In this document: piece by piece, positions 1-11,367 of the stretch
How positions within the stretch are numbered: position 1 is the first letter of the stretch
Layout: every line of letters begins with the position of its first letter
DNA from: Lutraria lutraria
Taxonomy: Eukaryota > Mollusca > Bivalvia > Venerida > Mactridae
DNA: 64,000 nt
Assembly (NCBI GenBank): GCA_964023205.1
Contig: OZ026847.1
Span: forward strand, 3,966,819-4,030,818
Direction of reading: 5' to 3'
The notes under the pieces: generated by a model
The model's input: only the letters and a program-made list of their open reading frames with translations
Databases searched by the model: none
Told to the model about the DNA's origin: nothing
Made by a program: the position numbers and the translations under genes

Positions 1-810
1 TTATTAGCATTCTTCTTATCACTGTAAGCATTTGCCATCAAATCGACTTAAGATGACTAGTTCATGATGACAGACCAGAATTATGATGTAATTAACCTAA
101 CATTTTGTTTTGTACTGTCTATAATGTATCCGGGGCCGTCTGGACATTACTAGTAGCTGTATTGTTTTATTTGTGTGAATTGCATTATGAGCCAAACTGA
201 AAACTCAAAGAGAAGTGAAAACGTTTCGGTTTCCGAATTTATTTTATTTTGCAAACAACATTTTCGTTCGTATACGGCGGATCTCAGCGATACATACTCG
301 CTTTCGAGAAAGTAGAAATAAGCCACAATGAAATACAATAAATGTTTACAATAAATGTACAATTTCATTTATATTCAACGAGTGTTTATCAATCAATCTA
401 ACAACAGACTGTAGACGTGTTGTTAAAACAAGTAAGGCAATTCATTAAGACAGCAAAACAACAGACTGCATTTCATTTGTCAAATTTTAAGTTATTGCGT
501 ACACCTGTTATTTGTTGTAAAATGTGTTACATCATTCATTTGGAATTTTTTACAATATAGCATGCGTATGTAAGCAACAATAAAGAAATCTCATATATCA
601 TTTTGTTGAAAGTTTCCCTGATATTGTTAAATCTGAGACAATTCTGAACACTTCAACATGAAGTAAGACCAGTTCTAATCATGGACATGTTATTGGTTTT
701 CATCTTCTCTTCTTCAGTTGAAATTTTAGTAACCCATACAATAGCTTTATGTATATTTACAATAAACATGTGGAACAGATTGTGACTGACAATTCACGAA
801 TTAGTTCTAA
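1..810. other. Downstream flank of gene A, duplicated at 12.78-14.14 kb
   Basis: No gene seen. Positions 1-660 align by eye with 12,780-13,445, and the last 40 bases before the stop codon of gene A match those before gene C. The 660-770 stretch and its counterpart differ. This is the 3' flank of a duplicated block. Short open frames here are not conserved between the two copies. Confidence 0.7.
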
Positions 811-3800
811 TTATGGTGACCATGAGCAAACAGCACATGTCAACTCTCTTCCGTCCACATATGGTGGACATTTTAGTGATCCACAGACCCCTTCCACAAA
901 ATAGAACAAAGCGCCATTTAGACTATCATGGCCTCCGACAAGTGCCTCCGGGTTACCATCCATACAAATGTAATCAGCAGCAGACTTGTGAGAATAATGG
1001 TCTGACATCAAGTATCCTGAATATTCTAACTTATAGTTGTTATAACACTCATTACGACCAGGTATCATCAAAACGTTGCTACGTTGTATCCTACATACTG
1101 CACATGGTACATCTTTATCAGCCAGACTTTTCCAATTCTCGTATGAATGCACTTCATATTCACCACCATATATTCTTGTTGCAGTTTGTGTACCATCTGT
1201 GTAGTTACCCCATAAAGGATCACTTGGTAAACATAATCTGTTTGCTCCAGATCCAGGATTCTGGTGCTCGCCACCTGCAGCGTATCCATGGTAAACTAAA
1301 TGTGCCTCATCTGGACATTCGGTGCGTCCCCACCTAACATAGCTTGAACTGATTGATTTCGTTTCCATTGGCAATCCGTTTTGTAACTTCGTCAGCGCTT
1401 CCTCTGAATCTATGTACAATACAATAAATATATAATAATGTAAACACATATCGACAGAGGCTGTCAAAAAGGTAGTTTGAGAAAACAAGAGATATTAATG
1501 TTGTACAACGTTTTGGTGCATAACATAATATATATAAACAAAGCTTTGTAATATCGTTTATATGTGTATTAAAAGTTTACAAAGCGAATCGTTATAAGAT
1601 AAAGCTGCTAAAATGAAATGATGTTACACGTGAATATCTTTCTCAAATAATTAATGTATTCGATGAGTTATGTTGATTTTTCTTTCCATTTTTTCTAGAC
1701 GAATTTTAGTTATGGGTACGAGTTTATTCTTGTTGTACGTCGACGTCGATGTACACTCTGGTATGCTTATTTTTAAATGGCAATGCAAAATCGCAACTTC
1801 TTGCGCGAAGCAGATTAGTGACAGTGCCCGAAATATTCCGAAATTAAGTGGCAATGCAAAATCGCAACTTCTTGCGCGAAGCAGATTAGTGACAGCGCCC
1901 GAAATATTCCGAAATATCCGCAATGGTCATCACGTGATATAAACAAAACAGAAATACAGCGAGGTCACGTGTTACTCACACCAACTAGTGTTAGCTTGAT
2001 GACGCAGTCGCTATTTATAGTCTAAGAATGGAGCGAGCTCGATAAACATCGACGGAAATCTGCCCATCTGATAATAAACGAACCGAATCCAATCCTATTA
2101 TAGTAAACAAACATGGCGTTGAATTTATCAAGCATTGTGTTATATTACTGAGGATGAAGCAAAACTACTTTTTAAGTGGTGTTCATGTGTACATACAGAC
2201 TGTGTATTCAAGTTGTTAATCGGACTCGCTAATAGTCTCAATGACCACGTGACATTTACCGAATACTAGTAGCTGTTTCATATCGTTGTCGTCTCGTCAA
2301 TGTCAATCACCTATAAATTACTACTCTTTATATCAAAGGACTTAGGAAAAATTGTTCGATCTAAATGAACTTCGATGTATAAATTATTAGAGAAATTCGC
2401 TGTGTTTATTATTACATTTTGGGGCGATCGTTGGTGTGTTGTAATAATCATTTAATCGTGTTATAAGATACGGAACACGGTATTTATACGTTTCGATGTA
2501 TTTATTTAAGCAACATGTCGCAAATAAACAAAACATTATAAACATATTTACACAGACTAATTTTATAATCGCGAGCGTGGACACTGACTTGTTTACGCAA
2601 TTGTCATTAAATATCGATTTCGGAGCTCAATACAAAAAAATGTCCGATCAGGTGAGAAATGATGACTTAATTAATTGGTTCGACATAGACGGTCACTTTA
2701 TGGTTCGATATAGATGGTGACTTTACAGTTGAAAATCTATGTTTGGGACCGTTATACCAGGTTTTTACGACAACGTACCCTCAGACAACGGAGTATATTA
2801 CTTTTGGAGACTTTATTTAAATATTTTAAATGCATCCCAGCAGATATTGCAACGTCTGATACATCGAGGTGATAGTTTCCCCTGATTTTAATTTTAGGGT
2901 GGAAACAAGGACTACATATAGAGTACCTCGTGCATCGTGAACTGTAGAACCATATGACCAGATTCATGAGATTCATGAAACATCAACGGCTTGTATTTTT
3001 GATGGAGTAGATGATCACTTTAGTTTCGGGATCAGTTCAGTCAAAATAACAAGTTCGTTTGATCTGAAACTTCAAAAATGTTACATAGGCCACATTATAG
3101 TATTTTGCCACGTACAAACATTTAACTTGTTGTTTCCTGATATATAGTATAACGTCTATTGCTAGTTTGGATAATCCTTGCCATTTGGTTGGCTAATGGT
3201 GATGTCGGTCATTTTGATTGGTCACTCATTAGAATGGCTATTCGTCGCGTAACCTTTCATGTTTGACTGAATCTGTTCGTCTGCTCTTTTGTTAATAGTT
3301 GATAGGTAAGTAAATCATGCAGGCATTGCTCTGTGATGTTGACCTAGATAAGTTGTTGTGTGGCATAATATCGGAAATGCTATTTGAAGTTCAATGTGGT
3401 TGCATCACAGCAGATTATGGTCAATTTCTTAGCATTTGGAGTATATTATTACCATGTGCTTGTTAACTATATAAATGAATTTATTCATTTGTCAAATACT
3501 CGTGATTGTCAATATATTTGTATTATTCATAACATGTAAATATATTAATTATACTCTCCATAATGGAGGAATGAATAAAATATACAGTCAATATCCTTTA
3601 TGAAAAAAGCAACTTCAAACAAAAAAAACAAAAGCCAATACTTCTTGTAATTCTACTACCTATAACATTCCATAAGAGTTTTTCTTGTCAATACAATTTC
3701 TATAATAATAAAACTAAGATTAATGGAAAGTTTTATGCACCAAGCAAATATGTGATGAACTACACATCAAACGATTTATGAAATCGTGAAGGAACTAGCT

Positions 3801-4130
3801 TACGCCTTTATCTGCCTGTGTCAACATCACTTTAAAAAAACTAAGTTACGCTTTTAACTATCTTAGTCATCTAGACAACTTACTGTGGACTTTTATTATA
3901 ACAGAATTTACCATGATAAGATTGCTATAAAACAAAATATTACCTTTAAGTGCCTGTGTTAGCGACGCAATTGTCTGCTCTTGTTTACTTAGCTTTTCTT
4001 CAAGTTGAACCATTTTCTGTAGAACTCCATATTCATATTCAAAAGGCTTAAAACAAGGACTTTTAGGTTCCATTGTAGAAATGACCTCACCTAATCCAAG
4101 TATTATCATCACATTTAAGAAAATCATCAT
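811..4130 (-). CDS. Short-chain collagen C4-like secreted protein, gene A (two exons)
   Basis: Exon 1 is 3944-4130 and exon 2 is 811-1409, giving 261 residues. The donor reads AAAG|GTAATA and the acceptor ATAG|ATTCAG. A phase-1 junction makes an Asp codon. Residues 1-19 form a hydrophobic signal peptide (starts MMIFLNVMII), and about 34-62 (LQKMVQLEEKLSKQ) look like a coiled coil. The rest is a cysteine-rich domain with ten Cys and the family motifs YVRWGRT, YHGYAAGG, LCLPSDP, YGGEYEVH, VPCAVCR, VLMIPGRN, LEYSGYLMS, CPPYVDGRELTCAVC. These match bivalve proteins annotated short-chain collagen C4-like, after a sponge collagen. There is no Gly-X-Y repeat, so 'collagen' is only a family label. 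The protein is probably secreted and oligomeric through the coiled coil; its exact role is unknown. The intron is 2,534 bp, against 705 bp in gene C, because of an insertion. The start is the first of two tandem ATGs, shared with gene C. Confidence 0.9.
1698..3690. repeat. About 2-kb insertion in the intron of gene A, absent from gene C
   Basis: The introns of A and C align up to the run ending ATTTTTTC at about 1,697 (15,190 in C). They align again from AATACAATTTCTATAATA at about 3,690. The intervening DNA is only in A. I see no terminal repeats or coding region that would name it. It starts near a 71-bp tandem duplication. It could be an insertion in A or a deletion in C. Confidence 0.6.
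1778..1919. repeat. 71-bp tandem duplication (two copies)
   Basis: Two head-to-tail copies begin TGGCAATGCAAAATCGCAAC at 1,778 and 1,849. They differ at a few positions, for example GTGCCC against GCGCCC. They lie inside the intron insertion of gene A and create mirror open frames on both strands that are not genes. Confidence 0.9.
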
Positions 4131-5420
4131 ATTTAACTCTCATTCAAATCAGACGAGCTAATAACAGTTCTTAGATCGCTGAAAATTTCTAAATGAAACA
4201 ACAGTTTCGGTATCTATCTGTTTTATATCACAAACTACAATACGCAAGATAGGTATTTCGAAATGTATAAATATTATCACGTTACTACTGTATTTCAGCC
4301 GTACAACAGGATGTAAACTGGTGGTATAAATCAATTATAACAATCAATTATGATAGCGAAACAACCGCAGACATAATTTCTAATCTCGTGTAACTCGTTA
4401 TATCGCTATATATATTTTTGTTGTTCGGTACGAACACAAAGTTTATACCATTTCTCAACAGTCGTTCGGTTTTAATATCCCTGCATACCAAAGAGCTTCC
4501 ATTAACCTCCGCCTTCGAACATAGTTCCACTTTATAATTCAATGGCATTAATACAAATTTAAAATTACGTGCATTCAAGTCAAAATTAGATGACCAAGCA
4601 AAATCGTAAACGCGCAATACAGAATAGTCCTAAAAAATCTAAACAATCCTCTACCTCGGATTACTACAGTATTTACTATCAATGCACACATTTCGCAATA
4701 TATGCTTATTTAGTCTGTTTCCTAGCTTCTATTTTAAACATACAGAAGTCATCATTGAATTCATGGACGATGCGATGATAACTGTGAGACAACCAGATAT
4801 TTAAATAAGTGGTTCATCGGGAAATTTTAATCGATTAATTTAATGCATATAACGAGTAACTTTTCTTCGAGCATGTCTTCATGTATGAGATATTACATTC
4901 TGCATAAGTTGAGTATACAAATAGGCGGGTAATGCAGACTATATATACTACTTGCTGAACTACTTTTGGTGATCAGACGGGTAAAAATAAATCAAAGTAC
5001 TGAAAGCACATGTAACGGGAAAAGCTTTAACAATTGCATGGCGGGTGAAGAAAAGCGTAGTACATTGGGCTGCATCAAAATTCATGCGCGAACTTGGGTT
5101 CAGTTTCCAAAACTCAGCCCAATACCTCACCTACAAAGATATTCAACTTTTGACAACTTTGTAGTTCCGAACAACAGCAGAACCTTCAAGGGCTTTGATT
5201 TTCAACGGGGAAATTAATCAAAAGAAATTATTTAACAGAACGTATTTTTGCAATTTCCACACGTGAATGTTTCACATGCTAGATTAGCACATACGAGTAT
5301 GTAGCTTTGTTGAGAGTTTAGTAGACTAAGTTTACTTTCGTACATTTAAATGAATTTTTTTGCGTATAAGGTCAGTACATGTATGCGACGCCGCAAAATG
5401 TCAAAAGTATAATGGAGATA
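4131..5420 (-). promoter_or_regulatory. Conserved 5' flank of gene A (presumed promoter or 5'UTR region)
   Basis: This stretch upstream of exon 1 is shared almost throughout with 15,630-16,930 upstream of gene C. Its outer part is also present inverted at 39.27-41.09 kb. A TATATATA run lies at about 4,938-4,945. Shared flank follows from duplication and does not by itself prove regulatory function. An open frame on the minus strand (4,348-4,617) is shifted by one base in the gene C copy, so I treat it as chance. No transcription start can be fixed. Confidence 0.5.
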
Positions 5421-5449
5421 ATGAAACATAATCATAACAATACACGATT

Positions 5450-7162
5450 TCACGTCGACATCATAATTTTATTATTATATAATCACGAACACAATAAATA
5501 AAACAAAAACTACTACAAAAACTCTTACTGAATTCATAAAAGCATTAAATCTCACCGATATATGGAGAATAAAACACCTGCTTACAAAGCAATATATATG
5601 GAGACGACAAAACGGAATTCAAAAAAGTAGAATAGATTTTTGGCTAATTGACAAAAGTGCTTGCCCTATGGTTTCCACTTGTGATATAAGACCTGCACAG
5701 ATAAACTTTACAGATCACATGGCTGTATCATTAAAACTAAGGCTCCCAACCAAACGAGGTCCTGGTTACTGGAAATTAGATAATTCCCTATTACTAAATG
5801 ACCACTACATACAACACATAACACGACATATAAACGAAGTTACATAACTTGGTGATGAACACAACTATAATCCACAAATAAAATGGGAAATGATAAAACA
5901 TTAAATAAAACAAGAATCTATTAATTTCTCTATGAATTTATCTAAACAAAATAAACAACACCAAAATGAACTAGAGAAAGAACTCGTTCGTCTAGAAAGC
6001 GACAGTCATCAAAATTGAAATACAAAATATATACGACCAAAAGGCGATAGCAGCAAAAATAAGAGCACGTATACAAACCTTAGAAAATGAAAAAAATGGC
6101 AAATTCTTTTCAAACTTAGAAAAAGCTAGACAATCAATAAAGGTCATGTCCTCAATCACAGTCAACAAAAACAAATAAATAACATACATGATATCTTACA
6201 AGAAGAGGTTAAACTCTATAAAACGTTATCACATCTGAACACATTGACAACAGTAAAATACATAATTACCTTTCTAACACAAAAATACAAAATACTTTAA
6301 ACAAAGATCAATCTTCTTTATGCGAAGGTCTCTTAACTAATGAAGAATGTAGGAATGCCGTCTTCGAAATGAAAAAAAAGTCCAGGTAACGACAGTATAA
6401 GTGTTGAATTCTATCAAACATTTTGACCTGTTATAGAACATTTTGTCCTTGCTTCTCTGAATTATGGTTACACCAAAGGCGAACTATCTTGCTCACAAAA
6501 GCATGGAATCATATTCTTTCTACATAAACTGGCGACCGATTTCATTGCTATCTATCGATTACAAAATCGCAGCACGAGTTATGGCCAAACGACTACAAAG
6601 TGTCTTACCCTTAATAAAAAAACATGACCAACAAAGATACATCAGAAATAGGTTCACTGGGTTCAACATTCGACTTATACAAGATATGATTGATTATACT
6701 GAAGAATGCAATGTCGATGGTGCCATAGTTTTCTTAGACTTTAAAAAGGCCTTTGACACGGTTGAATGGAACTTTATGCTTCAATACTTGAAAAGGTTCG
6801 GTTTCGGAACCTCATTTATTAAATGGATAAAAACATTCTATTGCAACATCACGTCCTGTATTTATAATAACGGCTGGGGTTCCAATAATATGTCGCTAGA
6901 AAGATCTCTCCGGCAAGGATGTCCCTCTAGTTCTATTATTTTTATTATTGTAGCTGAAATACTAGCGACTAGAATTAGAACCGCTGAAAATATACATGGA
7001 ATCAAAATAAATAATTGCATAATTCCCTTAAAAATAAGTCAACTCGCAGACGACACTACATTATTCGCAAAAGATGTTAATGATATCATTCATGCGTTAG
7101 ATATTGTCAATGAATTTGGTACACATTCGGGCCTACGTCTAAATAAAAACAAGAGGGCCAAG
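5450..7162 (+). mobile_element. Degenerate L1/Tx1-type LINE fragment (endonuclease tail plus reverse transcriptase)
   Basis: Translating about 5,527-5,860 gives an L1-type endonuclease C-terminus: DIWRIKHLLTKQYIWRR, SRIDFWLI, the DH of FTDHMAVSLKL, then RGPGYWKLDNSLL. It ends at a stop. From 6,464 a 251-residue open frame shows reverse transcriptase motifs in order: NWRPISLLSIDYKI, DFKKAFDTVEW, RQGCPSSS, and the catalytic LADDTTLF. This order is typical of the L1/Tx1 clade. Stops and frame changes lie between the two parts, the 5' end and ORF1 are missing, and the 3' part stops where another repeat begins at about 7,151. It is a dead copy inside DNA found only in block 1. Confidence 0.88.
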
Positions 7163-7350
7163 ATGGCCCTATATCGCTCACATGACAATCACTGTTCACT
7201 CATTAAAACATTGTTTTGAACCGGTGACCTAGTTTTTGACCCCAGACGACCTATGTTCGAATTTGTCTTACATATCATTAAGAAGAACAAAACAACACAA
7301 CATAAGATGCATCCTTATAAATGAACTAAAACTGGCAATACATATACTTA
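7151..7350 (+). repeat. Truncated copy of a bivalve-type interspersed repeat
   Basis: It begins AAGAGGGCCAAGATGGCCCT, near-identical to the head of the next element at 7,352. It continues with a GTGACCTAGTTTTTGACCCC motif that I know as common in bivalve repeats. It abuts the broken LINE end, so it probably inserted into or recombined with it. No coding capacity. Confidence 0.6.
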
Positions 7351-7351
7351 C

Positions 7352-8453
7352 AAGAGGGCCATGATGGCCCTATAAATGCTCCCCAGGAGAAAAGGTCATT
7401 TGGAGATTAACATTGTTGAAGTTTTCTTTACGAGTCCAAGTAAGATCAAGTGACCCATCTGTGCCGTTTTTTACCCCATGGCCATTATATGAACAGATTT
7501 AAAGAGGTCCATTAGACAAAGCTAGATACCAAATATCTTAGCTCTAGGCCTTGTGGTTTCGGAGAAGATTTTTTAAAATTTTCCTATATAAAATAGAATA
7601 AACCCAGGGCAGGACCAATTTTGACACTAGGGCAATAATTTGAACAAACTTGGTAGAGGTCCACTAGATAATGCCACATACCAAATATCTTAGCTCTAGG
7701 CCTTGTGGTTTCGGAGAAGAAGATTTTTTAAATTTTCTTATATAAAATAGAATAAACCCCAGGGCAGAGCTAATTTTGACCCCGGGGCTATAATTTGAAC
7801 AAACTTGGTAGAGGTCCACTAGACAATGCCACATATAAAATATCTAAGCTCTAGGCCTTGCTGTTTCGGAGAAGAAGATTTTTTAAATGTTCCTATGTAA
7901 GTCTAAATAAATCAAGTGACCCCCATGGCGGGGCCAATTTTGACCCTAGGGCAATAATTTGAACAAACTTCGTAGAGGTCCACTAGACTATGCTACACAC
8001 CAAATATCAAAGCTCTAGGCATTGTAGTTTTTGACGAGAAGATTTTTTAAATTTCCTATATAATTCTTTATAAAATCAAGTTACACCCGGGGCGGAGCCA
8101 GTTTTGACCCCAGGGGAATAATTTGAACAAACTTTGTAGAGTTCCATTAGACAATGCTACATACCAAATATCTCAGCTCTAGGCCCTATGGTTTCGGACA
8201 AGAAGATTTTTTAAGTTTTTTCTATTTGTTGCCATAGCAACCAGAGTTTTTAATGAAATTTAATTTTTTGAACAACTGTGAAAGGGGACCACCCAAGGAT
8301 CATTCCAGCAAAGTTTGGTTGCAATCGGCATAGCGGTGTAGGAGGAGATGTTGTTTTAAGTAAACATGGACGCCACGTAACGACGCACGACGCACGATGG
8401 ACGCAGGACGATCACAAAAGCTCACCCTGAGCACATTCGTGCTCTGGTGAGCT
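7352..8453 (+). mobile_element. Non-autonomous element with five core repeats and a terminal hairpin
   Basis: The head is AAGAGGGCCATGATGGCCCT. Inside are five tandem diverged core units, each with AGCTCTAGGCC, at 7,540, 7,692, 7,847, 8,011 and 8,175 (spacing 152, 155, 164, 164 bp). Each unit also has AATTTGAACAAACTT-like and AAGATTTTTTAA motifs. The tail (8,340-8,453) has ACGACGCACGATGGACGC-type short repeats and ends in a 35-bp hairpin at 8,419-8,453. This layout recalls the 'pearl'/Helitron-like non-autonomous elements of bivalves. The class assignment is inference. No protein is encoded. Confidence 0.7.
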
Positions 8454-9445
8454 AAAACACAAAATAAATCATACACATTAATTAGGCGTTTCTTGGACCA
8501 CATAATAAACATGTAGTAAACAGTATATATTTCATTAAAACACCATTTCTGTGCTTTTCTAACAATCTGTACTATTTTGACCACTGTTGATTTTATATAT
8601 GTTTTAAATACTTAGTATATAATCATATAATCATGCAGAATTGTAAGGTGGGGCGAGGGATGGTTTCCCGACCCTCTCCCACCAATGACGGGGAATAATA
8701 AATGGGCTAGATCTACATGACAAAGCCGAAAAAAAATTATTTAGCCAAGTTCTTACTTTTAAGAATATTATAAGATAATTCTACCTCGCACCGAGGCCCG
8801 TGATCTTATATACCATCCCATATATTTATTGACCTGTAATAAGTTGCCATAACATCAGTCAACAACATAATAAATAAACATGTTACAAAGTCCTATTAGC
8901 TTTTTGCTATAAACAATATATGCAAAAAACAAACAATTGTTGATATCATCCCAAGATAAGTATTACCGACGAAACAAGCCCTTTTCTTCTAAAAATACTC
9001 AGTTAGCTGTGAATTTTGCTTTTGTAAACTTGAAATATATAGAGCGCGTGACGTCACTTCATGCCGTGTGCATAATATGACTGCTGGGAAAACACAGCTG
9101 TTTTATAAATAGTATTTTTTTCAATGATATTGAAAAAATACGATAGTGGTTTTAGAGACATTTTTTCTTCCTATAAAGTACGCACGGAAGGAAAACACAC
9201 CGGATTTTTTTTGTTACAGAACAAACAAACTATAACGACCGATAAATTTATATGACTATGGGACTTTAATATTACATGGTTACCTACAACAATAAAAGTT
9301 CGATTAAGTATTGAACAACACCATAATAACTACATTAGATATTGTATAATACCATACTTAGATATTGCATAATGCACTTAAGGCAAACTACGTACATAGT
9401 AAATATTGAACAGCTCAGCAATTCAATATTGTACTACGTTACAAT
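8454..9445. other. Remainder of the block-1-specific insertion, no gene seen
   Basis: AT-rich DNA between the hairpin element and the point where homology with block 2 resumes (CGCACTTCCGTGATTTTG, about 9,450). It has a full CRE octamer TGACGTCA at 9,049-9,056 and a TATAAATAG at about 9,103. There is no open frame behind these that I can support. Confidence 0.5.
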
Positions 9446-10106
9446 AATAACGCACTTCCGTGATTTTGATATAACTGAAGTTAATTTCCATCTAGGAGTC
9501 GAGATTAAAACCCACGAACTTTCGTTCAGAAGTTCAGCTTCTCACCCATTCGTAATATTGTCGAGTGTTAATGATAAAGTGCATACGCATTAGTAACATA
9601 TGCGAATCAAAATGTAAAGTAAGTATCAACTGATCCATTTCAAAACATTACTTACGTGCACTATAGACATTGTAATCAAATATCTTTCGGGATTTTTATC
9701 AAACATTCAGACAAACTTTTTATTGTAAAAAAACGTATAGTTTTGATTATTAATATCGTATTGTGCGATGTAATCCTGGGCAGAGACAGTATGTTCATTT
9801 TTGTGCACATCCCTGGAGAATCAGTCGTCACTTAATACAATGTGATATCTTGATGTATACTGACAACAAAATACGAAATATCAAAAAAGATTATGACTTT
9901 GAGTGATTTTTTCAAATATAACTACATGTACACAGTTACGAATAAGTAACGAATTTATTTCTGTGCATTATTTATCTTGTATAAGAACGTCTTCTTATTG
10001 AAGTGGGAGATGTAATTATCCTTCGAAATCACACAATGAAAGACATACATTAGTGATAAAAATGGCAAAACAATATGTGACCGAACAGTCCATAGATAAC
10101 CGCTCA
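9446..10106. other. 3' flank of gene B, duplicated at 16.93-17.62 kb
   Basis: This aligns by eye with 16,935-17,616 downstream of gene D, including CGCACTTCCGTGATTTTGAT and TTCGTTCAGAAGTTCAGC. The other copy carries a short extra piece near 17,040. No gene seen. Confidence 0.7.
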
Positions 10107-11367
10107 TTACGGCGACCATGAGCAAACAGCGCATGTCAACTCTCTTCCATCCACGAATGGTGGACATCTTAACGATCCAGACACGCCTTCAACAAAATAG
10201 AACAAAGCGCCATCTTGATCCTGCTGACCTCCACCAAGAGATTCCGGGTTACCATCCACACAAATGTAATCTGAAGGAGACGAGTAAGTATGATGTTCTG
10301 ACATCAAGTATCCTGAATATTCTAATTTATAGTTGATGTAACACTCATTACGACCAGGTATCATCAAAACGTTGCTGCGCTGGATCCTACATACCACAGA
10401 AGGTGCATCTTTATCAGCTAAATTTTTCCAACTCTCATATGAATGCACTTCATATTCACCACCATATATTCTAGTTGCAGTTTGTGTACCATCTGTGTTG
10501 TTACCCCATAAAGGATCACTTGGTAAACATAATCCGTTTGCTCCTGATCCAGAACGTGCGTGTTCGCCACCTGCAGCGTATCCATGGTAAACTAAATGTG
10601 TCCCATCTGGACATACGGTGCGTCCCCACCTAACATAGCTTGAACTGATTGATTTCGTTTCCTTTGGCACTCTGTTTTCTAACTTCATCAGCGCTTCCTC
10701 GGAATCTATGTAAAAATACGAGGAATAAATTATCTAAACACATATCGATGGAGGCAGTCATAATGATAGTTTTAGTAAACAAGAGATGTTTATGGTTTAC
10801 GACGTTTTGGTGTATTCAAATGTAAACATAATAGATAGACAAGTATTCTTAAATGTACCTTAATAAGTTGGTTATTTCTACATGATACATTATTTGAACA
10901 TCTTACTGCTTAATTCATACCGTATTCAACTTCATTTTATCAAAATTGATTTTGTTTCAATGAAGCATTTTCCGTTCCAATTTTCAACAAAATTTCAACA
11001 GAAAGATAATCATAGAACAACATATTACATGGAAGGCTAATGTATAGTAAGATGAAAACTTAGCAAACATTTGAATCTACACATGAAACTCTTTGTGTAA
11101 TCCTTTCAATTATGAAGGACAAAGTCAAATGATTAATCTTCAGTGTAGTTTTATTAGAATAAGATTTAATATGATAAGATTATTTTGGTACAAAATATTA
11201 CCTTTAAGTGCCTGTGTTAACGACGCAATTGTCTGATCTTGTTTACTGAGCTTTTCCTCAAGTTGAACCATTTTCTGTAGAACACCATACTCATATTAAA
11301 AACGCTTAAAACAAGAACCTTTAGGCTCCATTTTAGCACTGATCTCACCCAATCCAAGTGCTATCAT
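10107..11367 (-). pseudogene. Short-chain collagen C4-like gene B, nonsense in exon 1
   Basis: Exon 2 (10,107-10,705) is fully open: 199 codons with the acceptor ATAG|ATTCCG and all family motifs (YVRWGRTVCPDG, LCLPSDPLWGN, YGGEYEVH, VLMIPGRN, CPPFVDGRELTCAVC). One conserved Cys near VPCAVCR is changed (APSVVCR), as is one in EGVCGS (EGVSGS). Exon 1 (11,202 to about 11,367) keeps the donor AAAG|GTAATA. However, the codon that reads GAA (Glu) in genes A, C and D is TAA here (11,296-11,298), and the distal ATG pair is lost. Translation from the remaining ATG would stop after 23 residues. The intron is 496 bp. This is probably a recent pseudogene. A different first exon, or a downstream Met giving an intracellular product, cannot be excluded. 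Confidence 0.82.

Noticed and set aside
813..1337. 174-residue plus-strand frame opposite gene A exon 2 (similar ones opposite B, C and D)
   Set aside because: It is the antisense shadow of the conserved exon. The minus-strand frame carries the family motifs and splice sites.
4348..4617. 89-residue minus-strand frame in the 5' flank of gene A
   Set aside because: The gene C copy has an extra T in the equivalent run (about 16,035), which shifts the frame, and the inverted copy near 40.9 kb is also disrupted.
9049..9110. CRE plus TATAAATAG as a promoter
   Set aside because: No gene or exon-like sequence follows within reach on either strand, and single short motifs are expected by chance.
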